From JAPPHA01 sp965242975 (GTDB lineage Bacteria > Pseudomonadota > Alphaproteobacteria > Rhodobacterales > Rhodobacteraceae): DNA of 64,000 bases. A program made the translations under genes and the position numbers. The stretch lies in the NCBI GenBank assembly GCA_965242975.1, contig CBDETS010000007.1, positions 5,642,001-5,706,000 of the forward strand. Direction: 5' to 3'. The notes below the pieces were generated by a model. It was not told where the DNA came from. It saw nothing but the letters and a program-made list of their open reading frames with translations, and ran no database searches. Shown piece by piece: positions 36,502-45,798 of the stretch. Position 1 is the stretch's first letter, and the number at the start of each line of letters is the position of its first letter.

Positions 36502-39500
36502 TCATCGATTCTCCAAGACTTCCATAAACACGCTGCATTCCTTGGGGACCGACATTAGGTTATCAATGCCGGACGTTATATCCCAACGCACATCTAGCTG
36601 AGCCCCTTCGTCTAGCGTTTTGGCCACGACGACCCGATCGTGAAAGTGTCCGTCACGTCGAGATTTGGGTTCAAAGACGAGATTGTACGCGACCTGAGCT
36701 TGCTCGAATTCTGAACGCATTGCCTCAGCTTGGTCAGACGGTGATTCGAATTCCTGATGATCAGAGTCCCAGGTTATCGTAACTTCGTCCAGCTTCACGC
36801 CCGCATCCGTGATTGCTCGAACAAATGAAGCCAATCGCTCTCGGTTCCGGGGACGAACTGCGCACCACGGATCCTCCACACGAATCGATACTCGTCTGCC
36901 TGCAATCGGCTCAAATAGCGGGGAAACCTTCCGAGCTTGACCGGGACGGAACCGAAATGCCTGAAGTTGGTCGGTCAAAGCAGCGAGCGGCCCCGGCAAC
37001 TCTGAGGACTGATCGCTGATCGACGCAAGCCAGCTATCGGTTGCCTCAATCGCATTCTGGTGGCTGACTCCAGCGAAAGCCCCCTCCATCAACGGTGGAG
37101 CATCCTGAGCGGCATAGAATTCCCGCATTTCCTTTCCGATCAGCAACGAAAGCCGCGGCGCAACTGAAAGTAGCTCTTCCGGCACCGCCAAGAATCTCAA
37201 CCGCCCCGATTTTTCGTAATCGGCGAGACGTAGGGCAATCTCTCGATCGACCCCCGTCGCCAACCCGCGGCTGTCCTTGTTCGGCGAAGTCACCATGAAG
37301 ACTCGCCGATCTTTACCTTCGTCCAACCAATTGCGAAGTGCAATGGCGCTTGACAGCGCCTCTCCACGTTCCATAGCCCCGAACACTCGTCGACCCGCTA
37401 TTGCAATCAAATCTCGCACGTTTTCGAAGCGAACCGGCAGTGTAGCCGCAGAAATTTGAGCTACGGGCACTGCCGAAGCTGGAGCATGTATCGGGCGAGG
37501 GGCACTTTTTTCCAAGAGTATGCGCAACCAGGCAAGAACCGCACGTCGGTCGAACTTGTCCCATAATCGTTGGTTAGAGTAGTCGTTCAAGCAACGCCTG
37601 CAACTTGTTTCGCACTCATCACCGCGTGGACAATCCAGCACTGCTAAGGATTGGGAAATCAAATTGCGGCCCGAGAATCGTGGTTCTTCTAGTAGCCGTC
37701 GGCAGTAACCAGCACCGCCGGGAATCGCGTCCGAAAGGATAACGAGCGGCTTTCCACCGGGGATTTCGACAGTGGCTCGCAAATCTCTTGGGTCAGTGCC
37801 CAATAAGTCCGCTGCTGCCAGCCGGAGCGCCTCTGCCAAGGTTCGCAAAAATCCATCTTGGGTGGCGCGCTGTTCGATTTCTGTTTGGCCCTCGATAGAT
37901 GGGAGGATTTGGTCAATTCGAATCCCTCGAAGATCGGTCTCAAGAACGTGGGCAAGATCAACCGGCCATTTCAGGTTTTCTACACGGCAACGATCCCCAG
38001 TTCTCGGATTGTTGTGCGGGGACGGGACTTCGGTCGATCCGACTACACCTGGGGGTGTCGGCCGTGCAAACTCGCAAGCCGGACACCAAAGATATCCTGT
38101 CCCACTTGGTCCCCGGTTTAATATGAGTAACTGTCCAGGTGGACCGCCGTCTCGAGGCACGGCTGGCGCAAAGAAGCTGCTAACCAATGCCAGATCGGAC
38201 GCAGTAAAGTCATTTGGTCGCGCGCGCGTCAATAATCGAGCTTCGTCCACCGGCTTAATGCGTAGGCGACTGGCGCCTGGATCTCGCCCAGCCCGTTCAT
38301 CGTAGGACGTGAGGAAACCTACTGGTTCAACGAATGCCCTGCGCTGGTTGCCTGGTCTCGCTCCACACTGTGGGCAATTGTCTCCAAAGGCATCCCACTC
38401 GTGCTGTATTTCGACATGCCGGCAAGTCGTACAGATCCGATGGAAGCCCTTTTCCATCCAAATATCGCCGCCACCGTGCACATTGCGCCTGGTTATGCCA
38501 GTGCTAGTCCAGATCCGACCGCCAGCCACAACCTCCGAGCCGGGCGCGTATTCTGCAATTGCCATACTTGCGTCACGGTCGAGTTGCAATGCACGATCAT
38601 CGCGGCCTCTCGAGCCACGTTCCGTAACAATCTCAAGATGGATTGAGTGAACGGGAAAACTATAGGTAGGAATCACGGCGGCACGGGATAGCGTCTCCAC
38701 AAGATAGCGATCGAGGAATCGCTTCATATCTTTTAGCCGGGCCTGCATTCGGCCGGTAGCTCGCTCCATTTCCCATTCGGTCGCTCCTGACGCACCCACA
38801 GAGTTTAGTGCAGCCTGATAGTCGTCCTGCATTTCACGCCATCTGTCAGCGACTGCGCTCACCCACCGCCTTACTTCATCAAATACGTGCCGGGAGAGAT
38901 CAGCACCCCTAAGGCCAATTGGCGCCAAATCAACGGGCAAACCCGTGATCATATTCTCCGCGATATCGAGTGAGACTTTCCCTTCCTCGCTGCCAAGCCA
39001 CTCTGCCAAGTCGGCAATAACAGTATGCTCCCTTTCATTGGTCAGTTGATCGCCCAGAATGTCACGCAATCTGGGAGCACCCGTTCGGACCTGTCCGGCA
39101 AGTTGACGGTCTAACCACCCGGCCAAAGCACAGGAAATCTGATGTCGTCTAAAGAAGCTTGGATTGTCCAGCGTAAGGTAGGGTGCTGGCGGTGGCGTTT
39201 CCAGATAACTTCTGAGCGCGTGAAACTGTGCCTGATCATACCGACTTGATCGCGCGACCATCAGCGCAATCGGCGCGGCTTGAGCACGTCTACCCGCTCT
39301 TCCAGCTCTCTGTTGGTAGTTCGCGATTCCCGGCGGTACATTCCGGCATAACACGGCCTCTAAGTCGCCGAGGTCAACGCCCATCTCCATTGTTGTCGTG
39401 CAACTCAGGACGTTTATTTCGCCTTGTCGGAATCGCTCTTCAATTTCGGCTCTCTCCGTCACCCCGATAGCAGCGGTGTGCTCTCGGGCAATGCCACTGA

Positions 39501-42435
39501 GCGGGTTTTCCAAATAGCGGGCGACATAGTGGTTCCGATGTTGTATCTCATTTCGCTCTTCCGTTGGGATCATTTCAGTGCGACCTGAGCAGCGCCAAGC
39601 GATGCAGACGCCATCCAAGTCGATCTGGGTTGTTGTTCCGCAGCTTCGGCAACGGAATAGCGGATCCCCCAGAACCGGTGAGAACCTCAATGTCGCAAGG
39701 TTTAATACGTGCCCGATACGACTTGGCACCAAGAGACGGTGTGCTGGCCGCACCACTTCCTTCCAAAATGCGTCCAGAAAATCGCACGCTTCTTCCTGGT
39801 TTAAGCCCAAGCGGTCGACCAACACCCAGGTCGGACGGTTAGATCTCCCCGCTTCAGGCAGGAGCGTTCGCAGTCGCCGGCTCGCGTTAGTGCGCGTGAT
39901 TGCCCAGGAAATGTCGGAACTTGCCCGGCCCTCACCCCAAACCGACTCGTCAGTTAGGTCGATGACTTCAAGAGAGTTGATTGCGCGCGAGTAGCGGATC
40001 AGATCAAGCAAAAACTTGATCAGGCCGGATGTGATTTGCCGGTGTTTCGAAGGCAAGCGATCCGACAGCCGACGCGAGATTGAATCCGTACCCTGATAAG
40101 CGAGTTTGACCATTCCTAGAGCTTCCAGCGAAACGCGCAGGGGCCCTCCGCAAAACTCGCCCGCGATCAGAGCCAAGAGGCGATCTTTGGCAGTCGCGGT
40201 GCTCATAGGCTCGGGATTTCGCCGATCGTAAAGGCGAAATCCTTCGCGACGGAGCATGCTCCAAACGCCATCCCGCACGCTGTGCAGATCCAGTTGTTCG
40301 TTCGGTTCGCGGCAAAGGGCACGCACTATGGCGGCTCGAATAGCCAAATCACGTGCTGTGCGGTCAAAAAATGGCGCAAAGAACGCCGCGTCCTGACGGC
40401 TATCCGCAAAAACCAACAAATTGCGTCCTTTCATGGGCGCATTGCTCGATTTGCCGGCTGGCACCGGCAGTGCTTCGATCAGAGCTTGCGCAGTAACAGC
40501 CGCAAATGCGTCATCTCCAGGATGGATAGACGTCACCGGCTCGGCGAAACGTCCTCCACTTTGTCCGCAGGACAAACAGTTGCGTACATATGCGCGCCTT
40601 TCTTCCTCATCCTCCCGCATTTGAGTCGGCTCAAGGGAAAGGACACCGTCCCCAGGTTCATCCACGAGTCGGCCATCATTTGGATCGAAGTCGATCAGAG
40701 TTTCTTGACCGCCGTTTCCGGCAAGATCTTCCTCTTCCATTTCGGCAGCCATTGTCCCGGCCGCAGTCAGTCGCAAAACCCTTCTTTTCGCGATCGGCGC
40801 AATATCAGAACGCGGATGAAGCATCCGTCCGTCATCCCACGCTTCAACGTATGGTTCTCCACAGTTTCGACAGACGAGTAGCGGATATACAGGTGCTTCA
40901 TCGATATGCGTTCCTGTCCGCGACAGTCGGTAATCGCTCCAGTGCTCAGGGTTGTCAGTCGAGAGACGTAAAGCTACGCCTTCAACGCCTGATGCTGCCA
41001 AATGGTACCGCGCGGGCAACAACGGAAACGCACCAGGGACAGATGGTTTGGCTAGGACGCCGACCGAGATCAAGGCCGTTAGTGCCTTGTGTGCCTCCGC
41101 GTCACTCGCGGATTCGAAGACCCTCTTAGCCAAAACTTCGAAAGGAAGCGCCTTTCCATTCAGTGCATCGGCGACTGCCCGAGCTTCCTGCCTAGGCGCC
41201 AGAACGTCTATCAGTCCGTCTCCAAAGGCTTTCGATTCGTCCACCACAAACCCGTACAAGCCCGCCGCTGTCACCGCCTCGTTCCAATCGCTGGCGATAT
41301 ACTCTTCGTTCTCAATGCGCATGGCTCCGTCTTCACGGAGGCGCACCAAGACCTCGGCTAGTCGGATCCAATGCGAAACCGTTGCCGCGGGTTTCGAGCG
41401 GCCATCCTTCAGCGCCGGATGTGGTTGACGCTCGGAAGTGATGACTGCTCCTTCACCAGTCGAGAAATGCTCACCGAAAAGATCCTCAGCAAATCGCGCG
41501 AGCTCCTCGCGACGAGAAGGATCAAGGCTCGCTGATGTGCCGACACACCGCATCGTTCCAGGCTGCATTCCCAGTCGAGCCTTCAGCTTTCGCAATAGGA
41601 AGGCGACCTCAATTGCTTGCGCGCCAGAATAAGTATGGATTTCGTCCAGCACGAGCCAGCGAATTTCAGATCCACTCAAGAGCGCCCTGTTCCGAGGCAG
41701 CAACAGGATGTGTTCGAGCATGGCGTAATTGGTGACGAGAATATGCGGCGGTCGTACGAGCATTTCCCCGCGCGAAAGGAGCCAATTTCGAGAAACATTT
41801 CCTGCGTCCGGAAAATTTGTTTGGAATGTGGGTGTTACAACAAGTCGTCGCTCCTCATCACCGCGTGTGGCATTCGAGCGAACCTGACCGGTGAACCGGC
41901 CAAGTGTAATCCCAGGATCGCAGAGATCCCGAAACAACAAGCGCGCAATGCGGTGCATTTGGTCGTTCGCCAACGCATTCAACGGGTAGACTAGAATCGC
42001 CCGAACACCAGGTTGCACTAGATCGCCTTGACGAAGCAGGTCATCCACGAGCGGAAACAGAAAAGACTCGGTCTTTCCAGAGCCAGTGCCAGTTGCAACG
42101 AGGTAGTTCTCGTCACGGCCAATCGCTGCTGTCTGGTGTAGGTGAAGGGGCCTCTCGAATAGCTTCCGTCCCTGTTCGGAGGAAAAAAGATTGATCCAGG
42201 TCTTGTGAAGCACGCCTTGCTCTACGAGCTGAGCGATCGTACCTCCTTTTTCAAAGTCAGGAAGACTTTCGACAAACGGTCCCTTGACAAGTCCGGCTTT
42301 TGCGCAGGCCGTAGCGACGGTTTTGGACAACCTTGGAGCTCGAGCTGCCGACACTGGCGCCGCTGTCGTAATATACCTCGCAAGAACGTCGCCCAAGCCA
42401 GTCTTGAAGCGAATTGGATCGAATTCGGAGGTCAT
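36502..42435 (-). CDS. druE: Druantia-type giant helicase with DUF1998-like region (DruE candidate)
   Basis: Superfamily 2 helicase of 1977 residues. Walker A ATGTGSGKTE at 114-123, an LVYPLNALANDQ motif about 148-159, DEIH at 264-267, GTSASL near 299-304 and QQRAGRAGRR near 1040-1050 make a full motor. Cys pairs (CRNCG; CTTCRHVE...CPQCG) suggest zinc sites. Around 1540-1640 lies a DUF1998/MZB-like block: LSDAIPGGAGYCRRLLEEP, then CPRGDECETSCRRCLNDYSN. The last 130 residues (DPWCAVRP...HFHDRVVVAK) resemble a phospholipase-D-like MIT_C fold. Size, DUF1998 and the single overlapping partner match DruE of Druantia type III anti-phage systems. Base composition is visibly more AT-rich than neighbours, implying transfer. 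Confidence 0.7.
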   Translation of the reverse strand: MTSEFDPIRFKTGLGDVLARYITTAAPVSAARAPRLSKTVATACAKAGLVKGPFVESLPDFEKGGTIAQLVEQGVLHKTWINLFSSEQGRKLFERPLHLHQTAAIGRDENYLVATGTGSGKTESFLFPLVDDLLRQGDLVQPGVRAILVYPLNALANDQMHRIARLLFRDLCDPGITLGRFTGQVRSNATRGDEERRLVVTPTFQTNFPDAGNVSRNWLLSRGEMLVRPPHILVTNYAMLEHILLLPRNRALLSGSEIRWLVLDEIHTYSGAQAIEVAFLLRKLKARLGMQPGTMRCVGTSASLDPSRREELARFAEDLFGEHFSTGEGAVITSERQPHPALKDGRSKPAATVSHWIRLAEVLVRLREDGAMRIENEEYIASDWNEAVTAAGLYGFVVDESKAFGDGLIDVLAPRQEARAVADALNGKALPFEVLAKRVFESASDAEAHKALTALISVGVLAKPSVPGAFPLLPARYHLAASGVEGVALRLSTDNPEHWSDYRLSRTGTHIDEAPVYPLLVCRNCGEPYVEAWDDGRMLHPRSDIAPIAKRRVLRLTAAGTMAAEMEEEDLAGNGGQETLIDFDPNDGRLVDEPGDGVLSLEPTQMREDEEERRAYVRNCLSCGQSGGRFAEPVTSIHPGDDAFAAVTAQALIEALPVPAGKSSNAPMKGRNLLVFADSRQDAAFFAPFFDRTARDLAIRAAIVRALCREPNEQLDLHSVRDGVWSMLRREGFRLYDRRNPEPMSTATAKDRLLALIAGEFCGGPLRVSLEALGMVKLAYQGTDSISRRLSDRLPSKHRQITSGLIKFLLDLIRYSRAINSLEVIDLTDESVWGEGRASSDISWAITRTNASRRLRTLLPEAGRSNRPTWVLVDRLGLNQEEACDFLDAFWKEVVRPAHRLLVPSRIGHVLNLATLRFSPVLGDPLFRCRSCGTTTQIDLDGVCIAWRCSGRTEMIPTEERNEIQHRNHYVARYLENPLSGIAREHTAAIGVTERAEIEERFRQGEINVLSCTTTMEMGVDLGDLEAVLCRNVPPGIANYQQRAGRAGRRAQAAPIALMVARSSRYDQAQFHALRSYLETPPPAPYLTLDNPSFFRRHQISCALAGWLDRQLAGQVRTGAPRLRDILGDQLTNEREHTVIADLAEWLGSEEGKVSLDIAENMITGLPVDLAPIGLRGADLSRHVFDEVRRWVSAVADRWREMQDDYQAALNSVGASGATEWEMERATGRMQARLKDMKRFLDRYLVETLSRAAVIPTYSFPVHSIHLEIVTERGSRGRDDRALQLDRDASMAIAEYAPGSEVVAGGRIWTSTGITRRNVHGGGDIWMEKGFHRICTTCRHVEIQHEWDAFGDNCPQCGARPGNQRRAFVEPVGFLTSYDERAGRDPGASRLRIKPVDEARLLTRARPNDFTASDLALVSSFFAPAVPRDGGPPGQLLILNRGPSGTGYLWCPACEFARPTPPGVVGSTEVPSPHNNPRTGDRCRVENLKWPVDLAHVLETDLRGIRIDQILPSIEGQTEIEQRATQDGFLRTLAEALRLAAADLLGTDPRDLRATVEIPGGKPLVILSDAIPGGAGYCRRLLEEPRFSGRNLISQSLAVLDCPRGDECETSCRRCLNDYSNQRLWDKFDRRAVLAWLRILLEKSAPRPIHAPASAVPVAQISAATLPVRFENVRDLIAIAGRRVFGAMERGEALSSAIALRNWLDEGKDRRVFMVTSPNKDSRGLATGVDREIALRLADYEKSGRLRFLAVPEELLSVAPRLSLLIGKEMREFYAAQDAPPLMEGAFAGVSHQNAIEATDSWLASISDQSSELPGPLAALTDQLQAFRFRPGQARKVSPLFEPIAGRRVSIRVEDPWCAVRPRNRERLASFVRAITDAGVKLDEVTITWDSDHQEFESPSDQAEAMRSEFEQAQVAYNLVFEPKSRRDGHFHDRVVVAKTLDEGAQLDVRWDITSGIDNLMSVPKECSVFMEVLENR

Positions 42436-45400
42436 GGACGGTCCTTAGCGATTTGCCAAGTGAGGAGAAAAAAAGCAAAAGATTCGGGTGCTAGTCGGAG
42501 CAGCAGTGCCATGGTGCTTAGAACCTCTGTAACTGACCATCCAAGCCGTTGTCCGAGTACAGCGACAAAGTCGTCAACCTCTTCCATTCGGCTCGCGCGG
42601 CCAAACGCAGAAAGACATGCGGCAACCCATAGATCGATACTGTGAGGTTCTTCCTGATCCTCTGATCGTAGTGGAACAGGAGGTCGCTCGGTGTCAGGTG
42701 TCATGTCCCAGACCTCCCTGCTCAACCGGAGCAGCGCCTCCTGCCGCCGACTAATTTTGGAGGCTTCAGCCTCCTCGCTCGTCAACATTCCCGCCACTTC
42801 CAAGCGCTCTACGAAACGAAGGTGAGCCGCGCGCCAGTGGTCTGGACCTAAGACCGGCGTTCCGCGCCAGAACCAGCCAGCCGAAGAATCGTGGTCTACC
42901 TGCGGGAGGTTTGAAAAAAAGGTGCGAGGTTCAAACCCCCGAAGTTGCACGTTTTCGTTCATTGCTTCCATTCGGTTCCGGAACGCTAAGTAAACCGTGG
43001 CATGCAGCTGTGACTGATCCCTGAGGCGTGCTCGACCGAGAGTGAACAGATTGGCCAACTCAGCAACCCCAGGGTCTTGCGAGTTCGATAAACTAGCGAA
43101 GGCTGATGTCGGAGCCCCATAGAGATCTGGCAACAAGTGGATCGGATGTAAGAGAGGAATCCAGGATCGCGCCGTGTGATCGGGTGGCGGTACAATTCCA
43201 GCCTTCATGAGCGCCCCCGGCCCCTCTGGCCGTTCAGCGAGAGTCTTACCTACCTCCTTCCACCGCGAATTCAGTGGAGCTTCGATCACCGTCCAACAGT
43301 CAGCTGCGTAGCAATCGGCAAGCCATCTGCTGAGCGTCTCGAACCGTCGCCTTAACTCTGTATCAATGAGTCTGATGTCTCTGTTGCCGAGGACAATCGC
43401 ATAGGTGTTTCCCCGGGAACTACGCAAAGGGCGCCACATGCTGCGGCTTTCGAAATCTACGTCGGGTCGAAGAAATATCCGCGCAAGAGCGAGTCCGTCG
43501 TTAAATTCCAATGTTGAAACAGTTAATTCGATTTCTGTGGGATCACCATTGGGGAGCACTACACTTAGCCAGGACGGCCGGCGTGACGACACCGGGCGTC
43601 TGCCAAAACCTGCCTCAACGAATTCAGTTGCGCCATGCTCATCCTCAATTTCTAAAGCTAGAGCGTCAACTGGCCCCATCAACTTTAGGTAAAAACGTAA
43701 GCCGTCACTCCTTGGTGCAGGCCGAAACGATTTCGGTTCTATCGACGGGACAAGTTCGAACAGCAGCAACTCGGCGCCACTTCCACGACAGAGAATTACC
43801 CTGTTGTCGGTGGCAGCCGTAAGCAGGTCGCGGACCGACAAGTTGCGGGATAGCCCGCGTGCGAAAGGACGATCCTCTCTTCGACCACGTATGATCAAAG
43901 TGGCTAACGTGTCTGGGCACCGGATAGTTACTGTATCGAAACGGTTCTCCTCGTCCACCGTGAGACGGGCTCCCATTGGCAGTCCGAGCATCGATCCGTC
44001 CGGCCGCCGTCTGATCACGACTACATCTGGCCACGGAAGGTCAAAAGGAACGAACCTACCTTCGATTTCGAACACTGCGCGGGCCGAAACATAGCCGCCG
44101 TGTGAATCGAGAGTCAGCCTCCCCTTGCTATCTTGGGTCACGTGTTGCGACTGCTCAAGCACAAGGTTTTTCGGTTCAACATCACTATCGAAGACGAATC
44201 CGTCGCTGCTTAAAAACGCAGGCCACACCCAAGGTCGGATCGAGATTCCGGAGATCCTCGCAGATTCGGTTCCGTGAGCAGGCGCAAGCAAATCTATGCA
44301 CATAAGCAAAGGATCTGGACGGTTGGTATCACGAAACGACGCGAAGAGTGCTTCTATGCCAATTTCTGCAAACCCCTTTACAATTTCGACCTCAACTTCT
44401 GCGGTTTTCTGCCCGACGGTGACGCGAAGCTGTCGGACTTCGTCACGCTCAAGCCCTGTTTCGACTTCAACCTTCGCAGACGGGCCATACAGCATCCCCC
44501 GTGGTCCACTCGCTATTTGGCCATCTCGCACTGTCAGGCGTCGGCGGGGTTTTGCGCGAAGCTGCGTCACTCCCTTTCTGTTGGTGAGGTCAATTGACGA
44601 AGCCCCCAGTCGTGAGAACGCAACGAAAGCAGATTCGCCCATCTCCAATGCAGGTTCGTCGTCCACGGAAAAACTGTTTCGAGACAGGATGACGGCGTCG
44701 GTTGTATCGACTTCGACTTCGGTCGAATGACCATCCACTTCTTTGACAAGATATCCCGTCGTTCGGTCGAAAACGGCCAGCCCGACGGAATTCGAAAGGA
44801 AGCCTATCGCGCCTTCGGATTCATGCACACGCCACTGCAGAAGAGTTGGCCAGGGTTGCGGTAACGTCCAGTCTTCGCCTCCCCGAAGTCTGAATGGCGA
44901 AGGATCGTCATCTTGCCAGATTTGAACACGGCCTTGGACCCTTGGGAGCCGAACAGCCAAGCCATCTGCGCGCCAAACCAATCGCGGCTTAGGCAAAGAA
45001 ACAACCACGCCCCCGTCGTTATGCTGAAGCTCTAAAAGCGTTTGAAAGAAACATTTCTCAACAGGCAGTTTGGATACAAAGGCGTCAGGGTCCTGACGGA
45101 TTCTGGCGTAAAGAGTGGCATGCCAAGCCGTTTCATCCCAGAGAATCGCACGCCGCGGAGTAACAACTGCATGCGGCAGGAAATCCAAGGAATCGTCTTC
45201 CCAACGATTCAACATTACAGTCGCTTGTGTCGGTGGCGGTCCAAAAGCAGCCTCTTGGCGGAGGAACCCTCGGATTAATGCAGGCAGCAATGGCATCGGA
45301 ACACCTGCGTGAAGCAGATAGACATCGACCATCCGGTTGAATCCGCGCGTTGGTAACCCAAGCTTCTCGCAAACAAGACAGAAACTTTTGTGAAGCATGC

Positions 45401-45698
45401 GCCGGTGGAATTGATCGGCCAAGGACACTCCGAGCACATCTTCTATATGCCGATAGATCGCTTGATCTATTTCCCCATAAGCTTCACTTAAAGCCTGTGT
45501 AACGCACCACGCAGAAACATAGGGAAACTCACGAAATAAATTTTCAATTCTGGTTGGATTGCTGCGCAAGTAAGCCTGCGACTTTTCAAACGCAGATTTC
45601 CGTCGTTCTTCGCTGATGGAGATGAGGCCAATAAAAGGTGGCGTCTCAGGTGACCTCAAGGACCGGCTCAATATAAAGTCTGTAACACGGCAACCCAT
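42432..45698 (-). CDS. druH: Large Druantia partner protein (DruH candidate)
   Basis: Protein of 1088 residues with no domain I can name. It overlaps the downstream helicase gene by 4 bp (ATGA-type), so the two are co-translated. The N-terminal 200 residues are helical (FEKSQAYLRSNPTRIENLFR; PLLPALIRGFLRQEAAFG), the long middle is beta-rich, and the C-terminus (TEVLSTMALLLRLAPESFAF) is hydrophobic. The known type III Druantia operon has just this arrangement, a large uncharacterised DruH followed by DruE, so the identification rests on context and size. Like its partner it is AT-richer than the flanks. The start lies about 100 bp from an IS630-type insertion. Confidence 0.6.
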   Translation of the reverse strand: MGCRVTDFILSRSLRSPETPPFIGLISISEERRKSAFEKSQAYLRSNPTRIENLFREFPYVSAWCVTQALSEAYGEIDQAIYRHIEDVLGVSLADQFHRRMLHKSFCLVCEKLGLPTRGFNRMVDVYLLHAGVPMPLLPALIRGFLRQEAAFGPPPTQATVMLNRWEDDSLDFLPHAVVTPRRAILWDETAWHATLYARIRQDPDAFVSKLPVEKCFFQTLLELQHNDGGVVVSLPKPRLVWRADGLAVRLPRVQGRVQIWQDDDPSPFRLRGGEDWTLPQPWPTLLQWRVHESEGAIGFLSNSVGLAVFDRTTGYLVKEVDGHSTEVEVDTTDAVILSRNSFSVDDEPALEMGESAFVAFSRLGASSIDLTNRKGVTQLRAKPRRRLTVRDGQIASGPRGMLYGPSAKVEVETGLERDEVRQLRVTVGQKTAEVEVEIVKGFAEIGIEALFASFRDTNRPDPLLMCIDLLAPAHGTESARISGISIRPWVWPAFLSSDGFVFDSDVEPKNLVLEQSQHVTQDSKGRLTLDSHGGYVSARAVFEIEGRFVPFDLPWPDVVVIRRRPDGSMLGLPMGARLTVDEENRFDTVTIRCPDTLATLIIRGRREDRPFARGLSRNLSVRDLLTAATDNRVILCRGSGAELLLFELVPSIEPKSFRPAPRSDGLRFYLKLMGPVDALALEIEDEHGATEFVEAGFGRRPVSSRRPSWLSVVLPNGDPTEIELTVSTLEFNDGLALARIFLRPDVDFESRSMWRPLRSSRGNTYAIVLGNRDIRLIDTELRRRFETLSRWLADCYAADCWTVIEAPLNSRWKEVGKTLAERPEGPGALMKAGIVPPPDHTARSWIPLLHPIHLLPDLYGAPTSAFASLSNSQDPGVAELANLFTLGRARLRDQSQLHATVYLAFRNRMEAMNENVQLRGFEPRTFFSNLPQVDHDSSAGWFWRGTPVLGPDHWRAAHLRFVERLEVAGMLTSEEAEASKISRRQEALLRLSREVWDMTPDTERPPVPLRSEDQEEPHSIDLWVAACLSAFGRASRMEEVDDFVAVLGQRLGWSVTEVLSTMALLLRLAPESFAFFLLTWQIAKDRP

Positions 45699-45798
45699 TT
45701 TCCACTCCCGACTTCGGCGGTTTTTCGAAAAGCATTGGAATTTAAAGCTTCAAATTTTTGATCAAACTCTACGTAGGATACTGCCCGGTTCTTCAGGC

